Assembly: GCA_002162075.1 (NCBI GenBank) | Contig: CP021423.1 | Location: 868,001-932,000 of the forward strand | Source of the DNA: Armatimonadetes bacterium Uphvl-Ar1 | Lineage (GTDB): Bacteria > Armatimonadota > Fimbriimonadia > Fimbriimonadales > Fimbriimonadaceae | DNA length: 64,000 bases | Direction of reading: 5' to 3' | In this document: one piece after another, positions 32,588-41,977 of the stretch | Numbering within the stretch: the stretch's first letter is position 1 | How the letters are laid out: every line of letters starts with the position of its first letter | Translations under genes and position numbers: made by a program | The notes under the pieces: generated by a model | What the model was told of the DNA's origin: nothing | The model's input: only the letters and a program-made list of their open reading frames with translations | The model's database searches: none

Positions 32588-35500
32588 TTAGGCGTTTGCT
32601 GGGGTTGGGTCGTTGTCTGGAGTGTTATCCGGGGTGTTATCTCCGGAGTCCCCGTGGTCGGCTTTGGCGGCGGTCATTCCGGAACCCATTCCACCGCGCT
32701 TGGACCACCAGATAGCGATGATCAGCATGATTGCGGCGAAGACCGTGATTCCGATTGTGACTCCGGGAGCTTGCTTGGCGATAACGGCCGGGGCAAGGAG
32801 GAGGGCAACGAGGTTCATGACCTTGATGAGCGGGTTGAGAGCGGGGCCAGCGGTGTCCTTGAATGGGTCACCAACCGTGTCGCAGACGACAGCAGCTTTG
32901 TGGGCATCGGTTCCTTTTCCACCGTGAAGTCCATCTTCAATGAGCTTCTTGGCGTTGTCCACATGCCGCCAGAGTTGGCGAGCATGACGGCGAGGAGTTG
33001 TCCGGAAAGGATTGTTCCGGCAAGGAATCCACCGAGGGCTTGAGCACCGACGAGGTTGTATTCAACTCCGTTGATCATTGTGAGCGGCTTGCCAATGCTG
33101 AAGCCGAATGCAACGACGACGGGGAAGAAGATCGCGAGGATGCCGGGGCCGAGAAGTTCGGTTTGGGCAGCCTTGGTCACGATTGCCACGCACTTGGCGT
33201 AGTTGGGTTTGCTTGTCCCTGCCATGATGCCGGGATCGTTGCGGAACTGACTGCGGACTTCTTCGATGAGTTCGAAGGCCGCACGTCCGACCGCGTTGAT
33301 CGAGAAGGCAGAGAAGAGGTAAGGCGCAGCACCACCAATGAGGAGGCCAAGGAAGATTTCGGGGACTTCCAGGCGCATCCCAATTTGGGTGAGCTTTCCT
33401 TCTTCGACATAAGCGTGGAAGAGAGCAACGGCAGCAACGACGGCGGTAGCGATGGCAAAGCCTTTTGTAAGGGCCTTGGTTGTGTTACCGGCTGCGTCGA
33501 GAAGTTGAACTCTTCGGGCACCTTCGGGTGATTCTTCGGCGGCACCGGACATTTCGAAAACGCCTTGGGCGTTGTCGCTGATCGGGCCAAAGGTATCCAT
33601 CGCGAGGATGAATCCTGTGGTGGTGAGGAGTCCGAGACCGACGAGAGCAATTCCGTAGAAGCTGAGAAGGTATCCGCCGTATTCTCCCGGAGGGAAGATG
33701 AGGAGCGGAGCGATGAGACAGGCCACGATGGCGAAGAGGCTGAATACCGAGCTTTCTTTACCGTAGGCAAATCCGGTGATGATCATCGGAGCGGGGCCTG
33801 CAGTTGAGACAGCTCCAAGTTCTTGAACCGGTCGCTTGTGGAGTCCTACGTAGTAGTCGGTGAGGGCTTCGAAGACGAAGGCCATGACGAGACCGAAGAC
33901 GATACAGAGGAGGAACTGCCACCATTGCGCTTCTTTGTGCTTGATGTAAGCCAATTCGGCGTTGATTGATGGGGGCGGGGTTGCCGCTTCAGCCGGGTTT
34001 GCTTGAGAATTCTTGACGAACTCTTGAAGCTTGGCCACGGTGCCTTTGTAAGCAAGTGCGCCGCCTTGGACGGTGCTGAGGTCGAGTTCGGTTGGTTTGG
34101 CGTCAACGCCAGCAACGAGGTCTCCATTCACATCTGCGAAGAGAGTGACGGGGAATGATTTTCCGACTTCGTACTTGCCTGTCTTGTCAGCATCTTGCGC
34201 TTGCTTGAGCTGCGTATCCAACGCTTCTCGGAGGATTGGTCCGACGGTGAAGTTTTGGGTTTGTGGCTCACCAGCCGGATCGGGTGTACCGTCCGGTTTG
34301 GTTGCAGGCCGTGTGACTTCGAGTTGGTAGATTCCGATTTCTTTTCCGTCGTACGCTTCCTTGAAGGAGAGGAACTTGGGTTCAGCAGCAGGATCTGCGG
34401 CTTGGTCGGGGACGGCGAAACCGAGAATTTCGGCTCCGTCATCTTTGAAATTGACGGCCCGGTAGCCTTCAAAGTTTTGAGGATTGTTGAACGGCTTTTC
34501 ACCTGCGCCGAGGACGGCGGTGACGGTTGCGGCTCCGGTCGCTTCGTCGAGATTCAACGCTTTGACTTTGTCAGTTTCGAGAATGTCTTCCGCTTTGACT
34601 TCGTATGGCTCGACGCCTTTTTCTTTCGCGAGATCGCGCTGAGCATCGAGAATAGTCATGGCTTGGTCGCGCATGACGCGAGGTCCAGCACCAAAACCAG
34701 AACCGGGGAGGGCGACGATGTTCGCCGGGACGAGTTCGTTGGTTTTGACGGTTTTGGAGGCGTCCATTCCACCGAGCATCCAGAAGGCTACACCAGCCGT
34801 GAGCAATGCGGCGATTGCAGCTGAGCTGTAGAATCCTTTGCGGATTGCGGTGAGGGGGTCCGAATTGATGTCGTCTGATCCCTTAACACTCATGATTCCG
34901 ACGATGGAGGCAAGGATGCCAACGCCTCGGGCCATGATTGCGAAGAGGATGAGTCTCATCCAGACTTCTGTGGGGAAGAGGGCAGCGGTTGCGGCACCGA
35001 GAACGATAGCGGCAACGAGGGTGACTTCGTAGCTTTCAAAAACGTCTGCGGCCATCCCGGCGCAGTCTCCGACGTTGTCGCCGACGTTATCAGCGATAAC
35101 GGCGGGGTTTCGTGGATCGTCTTCGGGAATTCCGGCTTCGACTTTTCCGACGAGGTCAGCACCGACGTCTGCGGCCTTGGTGAAGATTCCACCACCGACC
35201 CGCATAAAGAGGGCGGCAAGTGATCCACCGAAACCAAATCCGATCAGGAGCTTGGTTGCATTTTCGGGGAAGAAAAGGAAGATGATGGTGGCACCGAGGA
35301 GTCCCATTCCAACGGTGACGAGTCCTGCGACGGAGCCCGACTTGAACGCAATTTCAAGCGAGTTTTTGTAGCTGGTGAGGGCGGCGTTGGCGACGCGCAT
35401 GTTTGCGCTGACCGCAGCAACCATGCCGACATATCCAGCGATATAGCTGGCAAGGACGCCGAAGATGAAACAGACTGAGGTTCCAATGGCAACCAGAGAA

Positions 35501-35865
35501 CCGAATTTTCCGCTGTACATGAAGTACAAACCAATGGCGATGATGATGACGAAGATGCCCATGGTACGGAACTGTTGCTTGAGATAAGCAAGTGCTCCGT
35601 CGCGGATGGCTCCTCCGACTTCTTGCATTTTTTCATTTCCTGGGGATTGTTTTTTGACCCAGTTCCAGATTCCATATGCAAATGCGAGGGCAAGTACCCC
35701 AAAGCCGAGCGAGATTCCGAGCAAGATTTTGTCTTGTTGCGTAAATTCGAGTTTGATGTTGGCTTCACCGCCAGCGGCCATGGCGAATGCCGGGGCCAGG
35801 ACTGCGATGAGCGCTAGGAGCCAGCCGATAAGCCGTTTCCCAGTTGAGTTATTCCAGTGCTGCAT
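32588..35865 (-). CDS. hppA: Membrane-bound proton-translocating pyrophosphatase with a large extra domain, frameshifted
   Basis: About 1092 residues once joined. It pumps H+ by hydrolysing pyrophosphate. The catalytic loop [45 protein letters not shown] is intact, as are TDYYVG and the C-terminal [23 protein letters not shown] has Lys where K+-dependent enzymes have Ala, so it should be K+-independent. Between helices 8 and 9 about 280 residues (~366-643) are inserted, outside the membrane by topology. The frame breaks at 32959-32960: TGGACAAC should read TGGGACAAC, giving GGMWDNAKKL. ATG 35865 is preferred to 35931 because a signal-like helix starts there. Confidence 0.93.
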
Positions 35866-35993
35866 GTTAAAGACGTTCCCTCCGAACGCACAACGAGGCC
35901 GACTCCAGTTGGGCCGGGCCTCCGTTGACATGACGTTTTACCCGTTTGCGGTTTGGCATTGCCAGGGGCTTAGTTTGTGGTTTGGGGATTACG

Positions 35994-35999
35994 TAGACT
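35994..35999 (+). promoter_or_regulatory. Probable -10 box (TAGACT) of a leaderless promoter
   Basis: TAGACT ends 6 nt before the ATG 36006 of the UbiA gene. Confidence 0.5.
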
Positions 36000-36005
36000 A
36001 GGGTG

Positions 36006-36896
36006 ATGGCGACGCAGGCCCGGGGGTGGACTGGATTTAGGGTCTATCTGGAAATGATCAAGATTGAGCATTCGATCTTTGCGCTTCCTTTTGCGATGGT
36101 GGGGATGATTTGGGCGAGTGTTGATGCGGGCTTGGGATTGTGGCCGGGGTGGCGGATTTTTGGGTTGATTGTGGTGGCAATGGTGAGTTGCCGGAGTGCG
36201 GCGATGGCGTGGAACCGGATTGCAGATCGGGATATAGATGCGTTGAATCCTCGGACGAAAGTGAGGGCGATACCGGCGGGGTTGCTGAGTTTGCGTACGG
36301 CGAATTTGTATTTATATGGAAGCGTCTTGATTTTCTTTGGTGCGGCAGGGTTGTTGAATGGATTGGCTCTTGCACTCGCTCCGATTGCTTTGCTGGTGAC
36401 CCTTGGGTATTCCATGACGAAGCGATTTACGCCGCTTTGTCATTTTGTTTTGGGTTTGGGACTAGGGATTGCTCCGGCGGCGGCTTGGGTTGCGGTTCGG
36501 GGGAGTTTGGACTGGAAAGTAGTGGTTTTGACGGGAGCGGTTCTGTTCTGGACGGCGGGATTTGACATCATTTATTCTTTGCAAGATGAGGAGTTTGACT
36601 CTGACCAGGGATTGCGTAGTTTGCCGCAGACTTTGGGAAAAACTAAGGCGTTGGCAGTGAGCCGGATTTGCCATGTGATGGCAATTGGGTTTTTGGCTTG
36701 GGGGGTGTGGTTATTGGGTGGTGGAATATGGGGTTGGGCTGGGGTTGTGTTTGCCGCGGGGTTGCTGGCGTACGAGCAGAGCTTGGTCAAGCCGAATGAT
36801 TTGAGCCGGGTAAATCTGGCGTTTTTCACTTTGAACGGATTTGTTTCGATGGGTGTGTTTTTGTTTTTGTTGGTGGATTGGATGGTGCGAGTGTGA
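36006..36896 (+). CDS. UbiA-family prenyltransferase
   Basis: About 296 residues and eight to nine membrane helices. Both Asp-rich metal/diphosphate motifs are present: NRIADRDIDALNPRT and, after the fifth helix region, DIIYSLQDEEFDSDQGLRSLP. The latter form, with SLPQTLG next, is typical of 4-hydroxybenzoate polyprenyltransferases, including the MqnP enzyme of the futalosine menaquinone route. It should attach a polyprenyl chain to an aromatic acid. No other quinone genes are adjacent, so which quinone is open. ATG 36006 has a TAGACT -10 box six bases upstream. Confidence 0.87.
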   Translation: MATQARGWTGFRVYLEMIKIEHSIFALPFAMVGMIWASVDAGLGLWPGWRIFGLIVVAMVSCRSAAMAWNRIADRDIDALNPRTKVRAIPAGLLSLRTANLYLYGSVLIFFGAAGLLNGLALALAPIALLVTLGYSMTKRFTPLCHFVLGLGLGIAPAAAWVAVRGSLDWKVVVLTGAVLFWTAGFDIIYSLQDEEFDSDQGLRSLPQTLGKTKALAVSRICHVMAIGFLAWGVWLLGGGIWGWAGVVFAAGLLAYEQSLVKPNDLSRVNLAFFTLNGFVSMGVFLFLLVDWMVRV

Positions 36897-37005
36897 CAAT
36901 GTTGACTTGTATAAGCAGTTTGCCTTTCGCTGGATATGGCTGTTTAACTCCATTCCAGTTCATTGGGGAGGGTGAGCGAAGACACTTTCAGTTGGTGGTT
37001 TTGGT

Positions 37006-37599
37006 ATGAGCAGTGTTTTGGGACGTACGAATCGAGTTTGGCCGGAGGAGTGGTGGAAGTTGGTGGGTTTTGGGGATCGGGAGAGTGTTGTTTCTGCGTT
37101 GAAAGCTGAACCGCGCCCGGTATTGGCGATGGGTTCGCCAGGAATTTGGGCGCACGAGTTACGAGGGCTGGGATGTGACTGGTTGGTTTGTGATTCGGGT
37201 GGAGTTGAACGGGCTCGCGACGAGGGCGAGGCGATGCAAATCATGATGGGGGAGATTGTGCAAAGGGTCTCTAATTCGCCGGATGGGGGGATTTCGGTTT
37301 GGTTTTTGAGTGTGGCGCGGGCTTGGGAGGAGTTCCAGATCAACGGGGCGTTGGCGGCATTGGAATCGGCTCGGGAGGAACGGCTTGTTGATCATCTGGG
37401 CTTACATGTGGCGGGTCGGGCGATGGGAGTTGCGAGTTTGTGGCGGTTTCATGATGCATTTGATGTTGTTTTGTGTCGCCCGGGGGAGGAGTTTGACTCG
37501 GTTTTAGCGACGGCGCGGGAGCGACGGGTTGGGGTTGTTCAGGATGGGGGCGCGGCCCTTGGATATGGTCCGGTTTTGCGGGAGGTGCATTGTGGGTGA
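37006..37599 (+). CDS. Hypothetical protein, possible degenerate aldo/keto-reductase-like barrel
   Basis: About 197 residues. VWFLSVARAWEEFQINGALAALESAREERLVDHLGLHVAG followed by FHDAFDVVLCRPGEEFDSVLATARERRVGVVQDG resembles the middle of an aldo/keto reductase (strand, helix pair with I/L-x-GL-x-x, strand, then 'V-x-V-x-D'). The catalytic Tyr and N-terminal half are not visible. It may be a partial or repurposed barrel. It begins 109 bp after ubiA and is followed by a repeat. Confidence 0.55.
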   Translation: MSSVLGRTNRVWPEEWWKLVGFGDRESVVSALKAEPRPVLAMGSPGIWAHELRGLGCDWLVCDSGGVERARDEGEAMQIMMGEIVQRVSNSPDGGISVWFLSVARAWEEFQINGALAALESAREERLVDHLGLHVAGRAMGVASLWRFHDAFDVVLCRPGEEFDSVLATARERRVGVVQDGGAALGYGPVLREVHCG

Positions 37600-37650
37600 C
37601 CGATTAGAAGTAGCTGGATATGATCATCAGGTCAACTCAATTATGCCACT

Positions 37651-37680
37651 CTCTAAGTCCCTCCCCATCGGGGAGGGGGG
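37651..37680. repeat. C-rich/G-rich palindromic repeat
   Basis: CTCTAAGTCCCTCCCC-atc-GGGGAGGG. Stem 37659-37666 / 37670-37677. It lies in the 200-bp gap before the small membrane protein gene; nothing else is visible in that gap except the strong ribosome-binding site at its end. Confidence 0.75.
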
Positions 37681-37800
37681 AGACAACTCTGTCGATAAGT
37701 CACAGTTGCTACGGAAACTTGCCCGGTCAGGACGGAGCGATTTTAAGGTAGAAAATCTTTTTATGTCGTTTCCGAATGTAGGTGGTTTAGAAGGAGGTGC

Positions 37801-38061
37801 ATGGTGGGTGAGGTGAAAGTGGCGTTGCAATGGGCGGCGGTTGTTTGTTTGCTGTTTGCGGTGAGTTGGGTGGTTCGTTCGGGAAAGGATCGGGTTCGAG
37901 GGATTTTGATGGGAGTTGCATTTACTTTTATGGCGGGAGTGATGTGGGGATATGGCTCTGGTTGGCCGGACGGGGCGGTATTTGGCATGTTGGGTTTGGT
38001 GTTTGTTTGTTTGGTTGGGGATTTTCTGGTGCGTGCGGCGCGGAAGGGAGTTGAATCGTGA
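37801..38061 (+). CDS. Small two-helix membrane protein
   Basis: An 86-residue protein with three hydrophobic stretches (VALQWAAVVCLLFAVSWVV, ILMGVAFTFMAGVMWGYG and VFGMLGLVFVCLVGDFLV) and Arg/Lys-rich turns. I do not recognise it. The start is supported by one of the best Shine-Dalgarno sequences in the window, AAGGAGG at 37791-37797, three bases before ATG 37801 and six before GTG 37804. A short frame starting GTG 38058 overlaps its stop but runs into a repeat. Confidence 0.65.
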   Translation: MVGEVKVALQWAAVVCLLFAVSWVVRSGKDRVRGILMGVAFTFMAGVMWGYGSGWPDGAVFGMLGLVFVCLVGDFLVRAARKGVES

Positions 38062-38097
38062 TAACGAAGTGTTTGTTATTCGCTCTCGGTGTGGTCT

Positions 38098-38156
38098 CCA
38101 CACCTCTTCCCCCCGGATCGAGTCCGGGGCAGGCTCTCCCCATCAGAGGAGGGAGG
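38098..38156. repeat. Composite C-rich/G-rich repeat
   Basis: CCCCGGA-tcgag-TCCGGGG is followed by GGCAGGCTCTCCCCATCAGAG and GGAGGGAGG. A weaker second copy (CGGGCTCTCC...GCGGAGGGA) follows at about 38208-38243. Together they fill most of the gap before the amine oxidase. Confidence 0.65.
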
Positions 38157-38292
38157 AAGCGAAGAGATTTGCGTGATTTGTCCACACAACTCACCAATGG
38201 ATCAAGCGCGGGTCGGGCTCTCCTTCTATCATTGCGGAGGGAAATATGCTCCTGACTTATTTGAGCGGAGTTATAAGTGTGGTGATGGTGAA

Positions 38293-39659
38293 ATGAAGAT
38301 TGGCGTTGTTGGAGCGGGGATTGCGGGGTTGCGGGTGGCGATGCTCCTAGAACAAAAGGGGCATGACGTAACGGTTTTTGAAGCACGTGACCGGGTTGGA
38401 GGGAGGATGTTGACGGTTGAGCGGGGAGAGGGGTGGTATGAGGCGGGGGGAGAGTGGATTGATGCGGATCATCACCGGGTGTTGCGACTTTGCCGGGAGT
38501 TTGGGGTTGCGCCGGAGAAGTCGAGTCAGTGGCCCGGTCTGGTTGTTTATCAAGGGGAGTTCGCTACCGAAAATCAGGTTTGGCCCGAGGCGGAGGCGGA
38601 TGCGGCCCTGGTTCATGAGGGAGCGGTTCAATTGATTGAGCAATGGCGGAAGGATGGGGCGCCTGATGGATTGTTGAACCGCGATTTATTGGATTTGGAT
38701 TCGATGGATATGCCTTTGGGGAAATGGTTGGATCGGGTGTGTTCCGGTGCGCAAGGGCGATGGTGGGCAGAGGCGGTGACGCGGAGTGATGAGGGTGAGG
38801 ACACGGCGCAAGTTGGGTTGCTGGGTTGGTTAAGGGGATATGCGCACTACTTGGAGCGGTCAGAAGGGGAAATGAGTTTGTATCGCATTGGGGGTGGCGG
38901 GGGCGGCTTTGTGAGCAGATGGCAGAGCGATTTAGCGATGTTAGGCTCGGACGTGCAGTTCAGAGGATTCAACCGGAATCAGGTGAGATTGAGTTTGTTG
39001 ATGGGGAGCGGCTTGTGTTTGACCGTGTTGTGGGTGCGGTTCCGGGGCCGATCCTTGATCGGCTCATTGATGGAGTTGATCGCGCCGCTGAGGATGGTCG
39101 GGAGCCGGAGATTGGTGAGGTTCGTGAGTGGAGTGTTAGGAAGTCAAGGACTCGGATGGCGCGGGCCGTTAAGGTTGTTTTGGAGTTTGATCGGCCGTGG
39201 TGGCGGGAGAAAAATTGGACAGGTCGAATGATTTGTGACCTGCCTTGTCAGCAGACTTGGGAGATTGGCCGAGGGAATTTGCATGCTCTGGGGTGCTATG
39301 TCTGTGGGGATGAAGCCAAGTGGCTTGTGAGGCGAGAAGATTCTGTTGATGTCGCTTTGCGCGCTTTGTCAGAGATTCATCCTGAAGCGAGTCGGTATTT
39401 CATGGGAGGAATAGTGCAAGACTGGATTCATGATGAATACAGCTGGGGCGCATTTCCCTACTATCCTCCAGGGTCTGCTCCTCGTTCATTGCAGTTCAAA
39501 GTCATTGATCCTGATATGGCTGCGGGCGTTGTGTCGGAACGAAAGAGCTGGGTTGGGCCCTGGGGACGACTGCATGTTGCAGGGGATTGGGCCTGCAGTT
39601 GGATGGGCTTTATAGAGGGGGCTTTGGAAAGTGCGGAGCGGGTTGCGGGGGAGATTTAG
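38293..39659 (+). CDS. Flavin-dependent amine oxidase family protein, frameshifted
   Basis: About 455 residues once joined. The FAD-binding Rossmann motif KIGVVGAGIAGLRVAMLLEQKGHDVTVFEARDRVGGRM opens the protein. GWYEAGGEWIDADHHRV is the second conserved FAD-contacting block, and GRLHVAGDWACSWMGFIEGALESAERVA the C-terminal one; both are clear monoamine oxidase hallmarks. The frame breaks at the G5 run 38899-38903; restoring one G gives RIGGGGGRLCEQMAERFSD, matching family order. ATG 38293 is the natural start, and the upstream in-frame extension is repeat sequence. The substrate cannot be told from sequence. Confidence 0.87.
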
Positions 39660-39696
39660 GGGGCTATTTTTAGGAGGCGATTCAGGTCTAAACGAT

Positions 39697-39733
39697 CCCC
39701 CTCCTAAGTCCTCCCCCAGTGAGAGAGGGGGGG
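39697..39733. repeat. C-rich/G-rich palindromic repeat
   Basis: Shares its first 21 bases with 23916-23936 and ends in GAGAGAGGGGGGG. The rest of the ~300-bp stretch 39660-39963 holds no gene I can support; an open frame at 39789-40004 is considered spurious. Confidence 0.7.
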
Positions 39734-39963
39734 CGACAATCCTTGTCAGCACATTTGTTCTTTAGCGAAACTCCATTATGAATCAATTTTGGATGCAGGC
39801 AGAATGGGCAAGCTAAAAGTTCATTTGACAATGAAGATGGCCCTGTTGGGATTACTGGGTTTTGCGGAATGGGGTGGAGGGTGGTTGTGTGGTGAACCAA
39901 TAAGTTCTACGGGCCAGGGCAATTGCGAGGGCGTTGTTGACCTGGCGAACCACGGAGGGCCTC

Positions 39964-40764
39964 ATGGATATGGGCAAGGAAGAACAGCAGATAAAAGAGA
40001 TTAAGGAGCTTCGGAGTCAGCTTACGGGTTGGCGCTGGAGTTTGTTCGGCGTTGGCGTACTGATCGTCATCGCTTCAGTTGGGACAATCAACACAGCATT
40101 TCGGGGCTTGGTTGACAAGGGTCCCCAACAAGACTTGTTTGTGAAAACACTGACAACGGAGCTTGAGCGCGACGTGAAGCCGATTGTTGAGGATATGACT
40201 CGACAAACGATTCGCGAAGTACAGCCCGAGATCAACAAGGCGGTTGAAGACGTGAATCAGCAGATGCCGATTTTGGCGCAAGCCGCTTTGAGCGAACTTG
40301 ACCAATTGCAAGCGAATTTGCCGGCGAAGAGCGAGAAGGTTTTGCAAGAAACTTTCGTTGCAATGTTGCAGAAGAAGGAAACCGACTTGCAGGAGATGTT
40401 CCCGGAAGCGACACCGGAGCAGATTGAGCGGTTGTTGACCAACTTGGCAGAAAGTGCAGGAGCAGAAGCGCAAGGCGCGGCATTGGAACTTTTTGGTAAG
40501 CACCACGAAACGCTCATGGCGATTCATGAGAATTTGGAAGTTATTGCCGAGAAAGAGCGACCTCATCTTGAGGGAGTTGATCCGAGCTGGGAGATGGGTT
40601 TGCTTGTGATGGACATTTTGCGAGAAGACCTCGAGCGAGCGCGTCCGGACAAGGGTGCAACGATGGCGAGCAAGTCAGAAGAGTTCACTTCGGCGAAAAC
40701 GGTTGCAAAAGTTGCCCCAGTTAAGCCGGTGAAAGCAGTGAAGAAAGAAGGAGCAAAGAAATGA
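39964..40764 (+). CDS. Single-pass membrane protein with long helical domain (tandem paralogue 1)
   Basis: About 266 residues. A short N-terminal helix, then one membrane helix (WSLFGVGVLIVIASVGTIN), then a long helical extracytoplasmic domain with repeated patterns such as ELERDVKPIVEDMTRQTI, VQPEINKAVEDVNQQMPILAQAALSELDQL and an acidic/Lys tail. The downstream gene has the same layout and the same EVQPQ...IP...LPIL-x-x-AL/DLE spacing, so the two are tandem duplicates. ATG 39964 or 39970. Function unknown; a spacer or scaffold in the envelope is plausible. Confidence 0.72.
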   Translation: MDMGKEEQQIKEIKELRSQLTGWRWSLFGVGVLIVIASVGTINTAFRGLVDKGPQQDLFVKTLTTELERDVKPIVEDMTRQTIREVQPEINKAVEDVNQQMPILAQAALSELDQLQANLPAKSEKVLQETFVAMLQKKETDLQEMFPEATPEQIERLLTNLAESAGAEAQGAALELFGKHHETLMAIHENLEVIAEKERPHLEGVDPSWEMGLLVMDILREDLERARPDKGATMASKSEEFTSAKTVAKVAPVKPVKAVKKEGAKK

Positions 40765-41555
40765 GTGCGGAAGAGTCAAAAGTGACAGAGGAAGTGACGG
40801 AAGAGGTAGCGTCGAAGTATGTTGCTGAAGAGTTAGCGGCGACTAAGAAGGCACTGCAAGGCGTTCAGATTTTCGGATCCGCGTTCGTCTTCGGATTGAT
40901 GTGCTTCTTGTTCTCGATTGCTAACGGATTTGCAACGAACTTGGAGCCGAAAGAGGCTGCGAAGATCACGAAAGGATTGGTTTCTCAGCGATTGGATGAA
41001 GTTCAGCCGCAGGTGAGCGAATATTTGCGAGCCGAGATTCCTACTTTGATCAAGAGCGTTCCGGATATGGCGAAGAGCCAGTTGCCGATTTTGCGCGAAG
41101 ACCTTGAGAACACCTTGACGGTGGAGATTGAAGGATTGGCGAAAGAGACAAGCGGTCAATTGGATACGGCATTGGATGCGTTTTTGGTTGAAAAGCAAGA
41201 CGAGTTCAAGACGATTATTTTGGCGGGCCAGGACAAAGAGTCGACGGACGAAGTGGCGGCAGCGATGCGCGTGATGTTCTTGGATTACTTGACGGAAGAC
41301 CATGGCCAAGATGAGTCCATCCAGACGAAACTTGACAAGGCTCTGGTTGCTTTGAAGGATATTGAGCAGCGCACTCACCGTATGGCTTATGCGAAAGATC
41401 TTGATGCAGTTGAGAAGAAGACTCGACGCGCAGTGGCTTGCTTGTTCACGACCGTGCAGGACAACAAGGATGCCTTGCCGATTCCGAGCCAAGAAGAAGC
41501 CCAGTCAACGGTTGCAGGACTGTTGAATTCGGCGAACGACGTTACTCCGCGATAA
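40761..41555 (+). CDS. Single-pass membrane protein with long helical domain (tandem paralogue 2)
   Basis: A 264-residue paralogue of the previous gene. One membrane helix (VFGLMCFLFSIANGF) near 45-60, then SQRLDEVQPQVSEYLRAEIPTLIKSVPDMAKSQLPILREDLENTL, matching REVQPEINKAVEDVNQQMPILAQAALSELDQL upstream in order and spacing. AAGGAG at 40748-40753 lies seven bases before an ATG that overlaps the previous stop (ATGA), so the two are translated together. A strong terminator follows. No function is assigned. Confidence 0.75.
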   Translation: MSAEESKVTEEVTEEVASKYVAEELAATKKALQGVQIFGSAFVFGLMCFLFSIANGFATNLEPKEAAKITKGLVSQRLDEVQPQVSEYLRAEIPTLIKSVPDMAKSQLPILREDLENTLTVEIEGLAKETSGQLDTALDAFLVEKQDEFKTIILAGQDKESTDEVAAAMRVMFLDYLTEDHGQDESIQTKLDKALVALKDIEQRTHRMAYAKDLDAVEKKTRRAVACLFTTVQDNKDALPIPSQEEAQSTVAGLLNSANDVTPR

Positions 41556-41601
41556 CTGCTGAGCTAGACCCTATCTCTGGGCTGGAGATGGGACTTTGAT
41601 A

Positions 41602-41648
41602 GGGGCGTTTGCGCTAGGGATGGCGCAGCGCCCCGCTTTTCTTTTTGT
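41602..41648 (+). terminator. Intrinsic terminator after the tandem paralogues
   Basis: GGGGCG...TGCGC-loop-GCGCA-GCGCCCC is followed by GCTTTTCTTTTTG. Confidence 0.75.
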
Positions 41649-41664
41649 TGAGCAGAACCTTTAT

Positions 41665-41703
41665 GTCTACATAAGCGTCTACTAATATATGAAACAAGTA
41701 GAC
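41665..41703. promoter_or_regulatory. Candidate operator: GTCTAC repeats
   Basis: GTCTAC at 41665 and 41677 (12 bp apart) and its inverse GTAGAC at 41698 surround the start codon of the small gene at 41689. The spacing suits a dimeric regulator, possibly the gene's own product, but this is a guess. Confidence 0.3.
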
Positions 41704-41919
41704 AAGATTCTGGTGTCGGGAGCTTTTGGCTCGTTGTTGGAGTGGGGTCGGTCGGAAGCAGATCGGGTGATCCGCGAGTTTGAGATGGGTTTGGATTTTG
41801 ATTTTTCGGCTTTGGGTGAGGGCCGTCGGAAGGTTTTGCGGATGGAGTTGGTTAAGCGCGGATACTCGGTGGTGGAGGGTCGGTTGGTTCGATTGAAGAG
41901 TGGTCGGTTAGTGGCTTAG
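41689..41919 (+). CDS. Small hypothetical protein
   Basis: A 76-residue soluble, basic protein with alternating helices and a final short strand pair (GYSVVEGRLVRLKSGRLVA). It could be a small DNA- or RNA-binding protein. Repeats of GTCTAC surround its start, and a hairpin terminator follows, so it looks like an independently controlled gene. I do not recognise it. Confidence 0.55.
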   Translation: MKQVDKILVSGAFGSLLEWGRSEADRVIREFEMGLDFDFSALGEGRRKVLRMELVKRGYSVVEGRLVRLKSGRLVA

Positions 41920-41935
41920 TCAGATTAGGCGAAAT

Positions 41936-41976
41936 GAAGTCTCCCTCTGATTTTGGGGGAGACTTCTTGCTTGTTT
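41936..41976. terminator. Hairpin between convergent genes
   Basis: GAAGTCTCCC pairs with GGGAGACTTC and is followed by TTGCTTGTTT on the plus strand. It sits between the small gene and the convergent gpmA. Confidence 0.7.
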
Positions 41977-41977
41977 C

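Noticed and set aside
32815-32962. A separate small membrane protein encoded after the pyrophosphatase.
   Set aside because: Its sequence continues the pyrophosphatase exactly (GGMW then DNAKKL), so it is the C-terminal part of one gene.
39789-40004. Open frame of ~71 codons before the first helical membrane protein.
   Set aside because: No ribosome-binding site or -10 box, poor composition, and its end overlaps the real gene in another frame.
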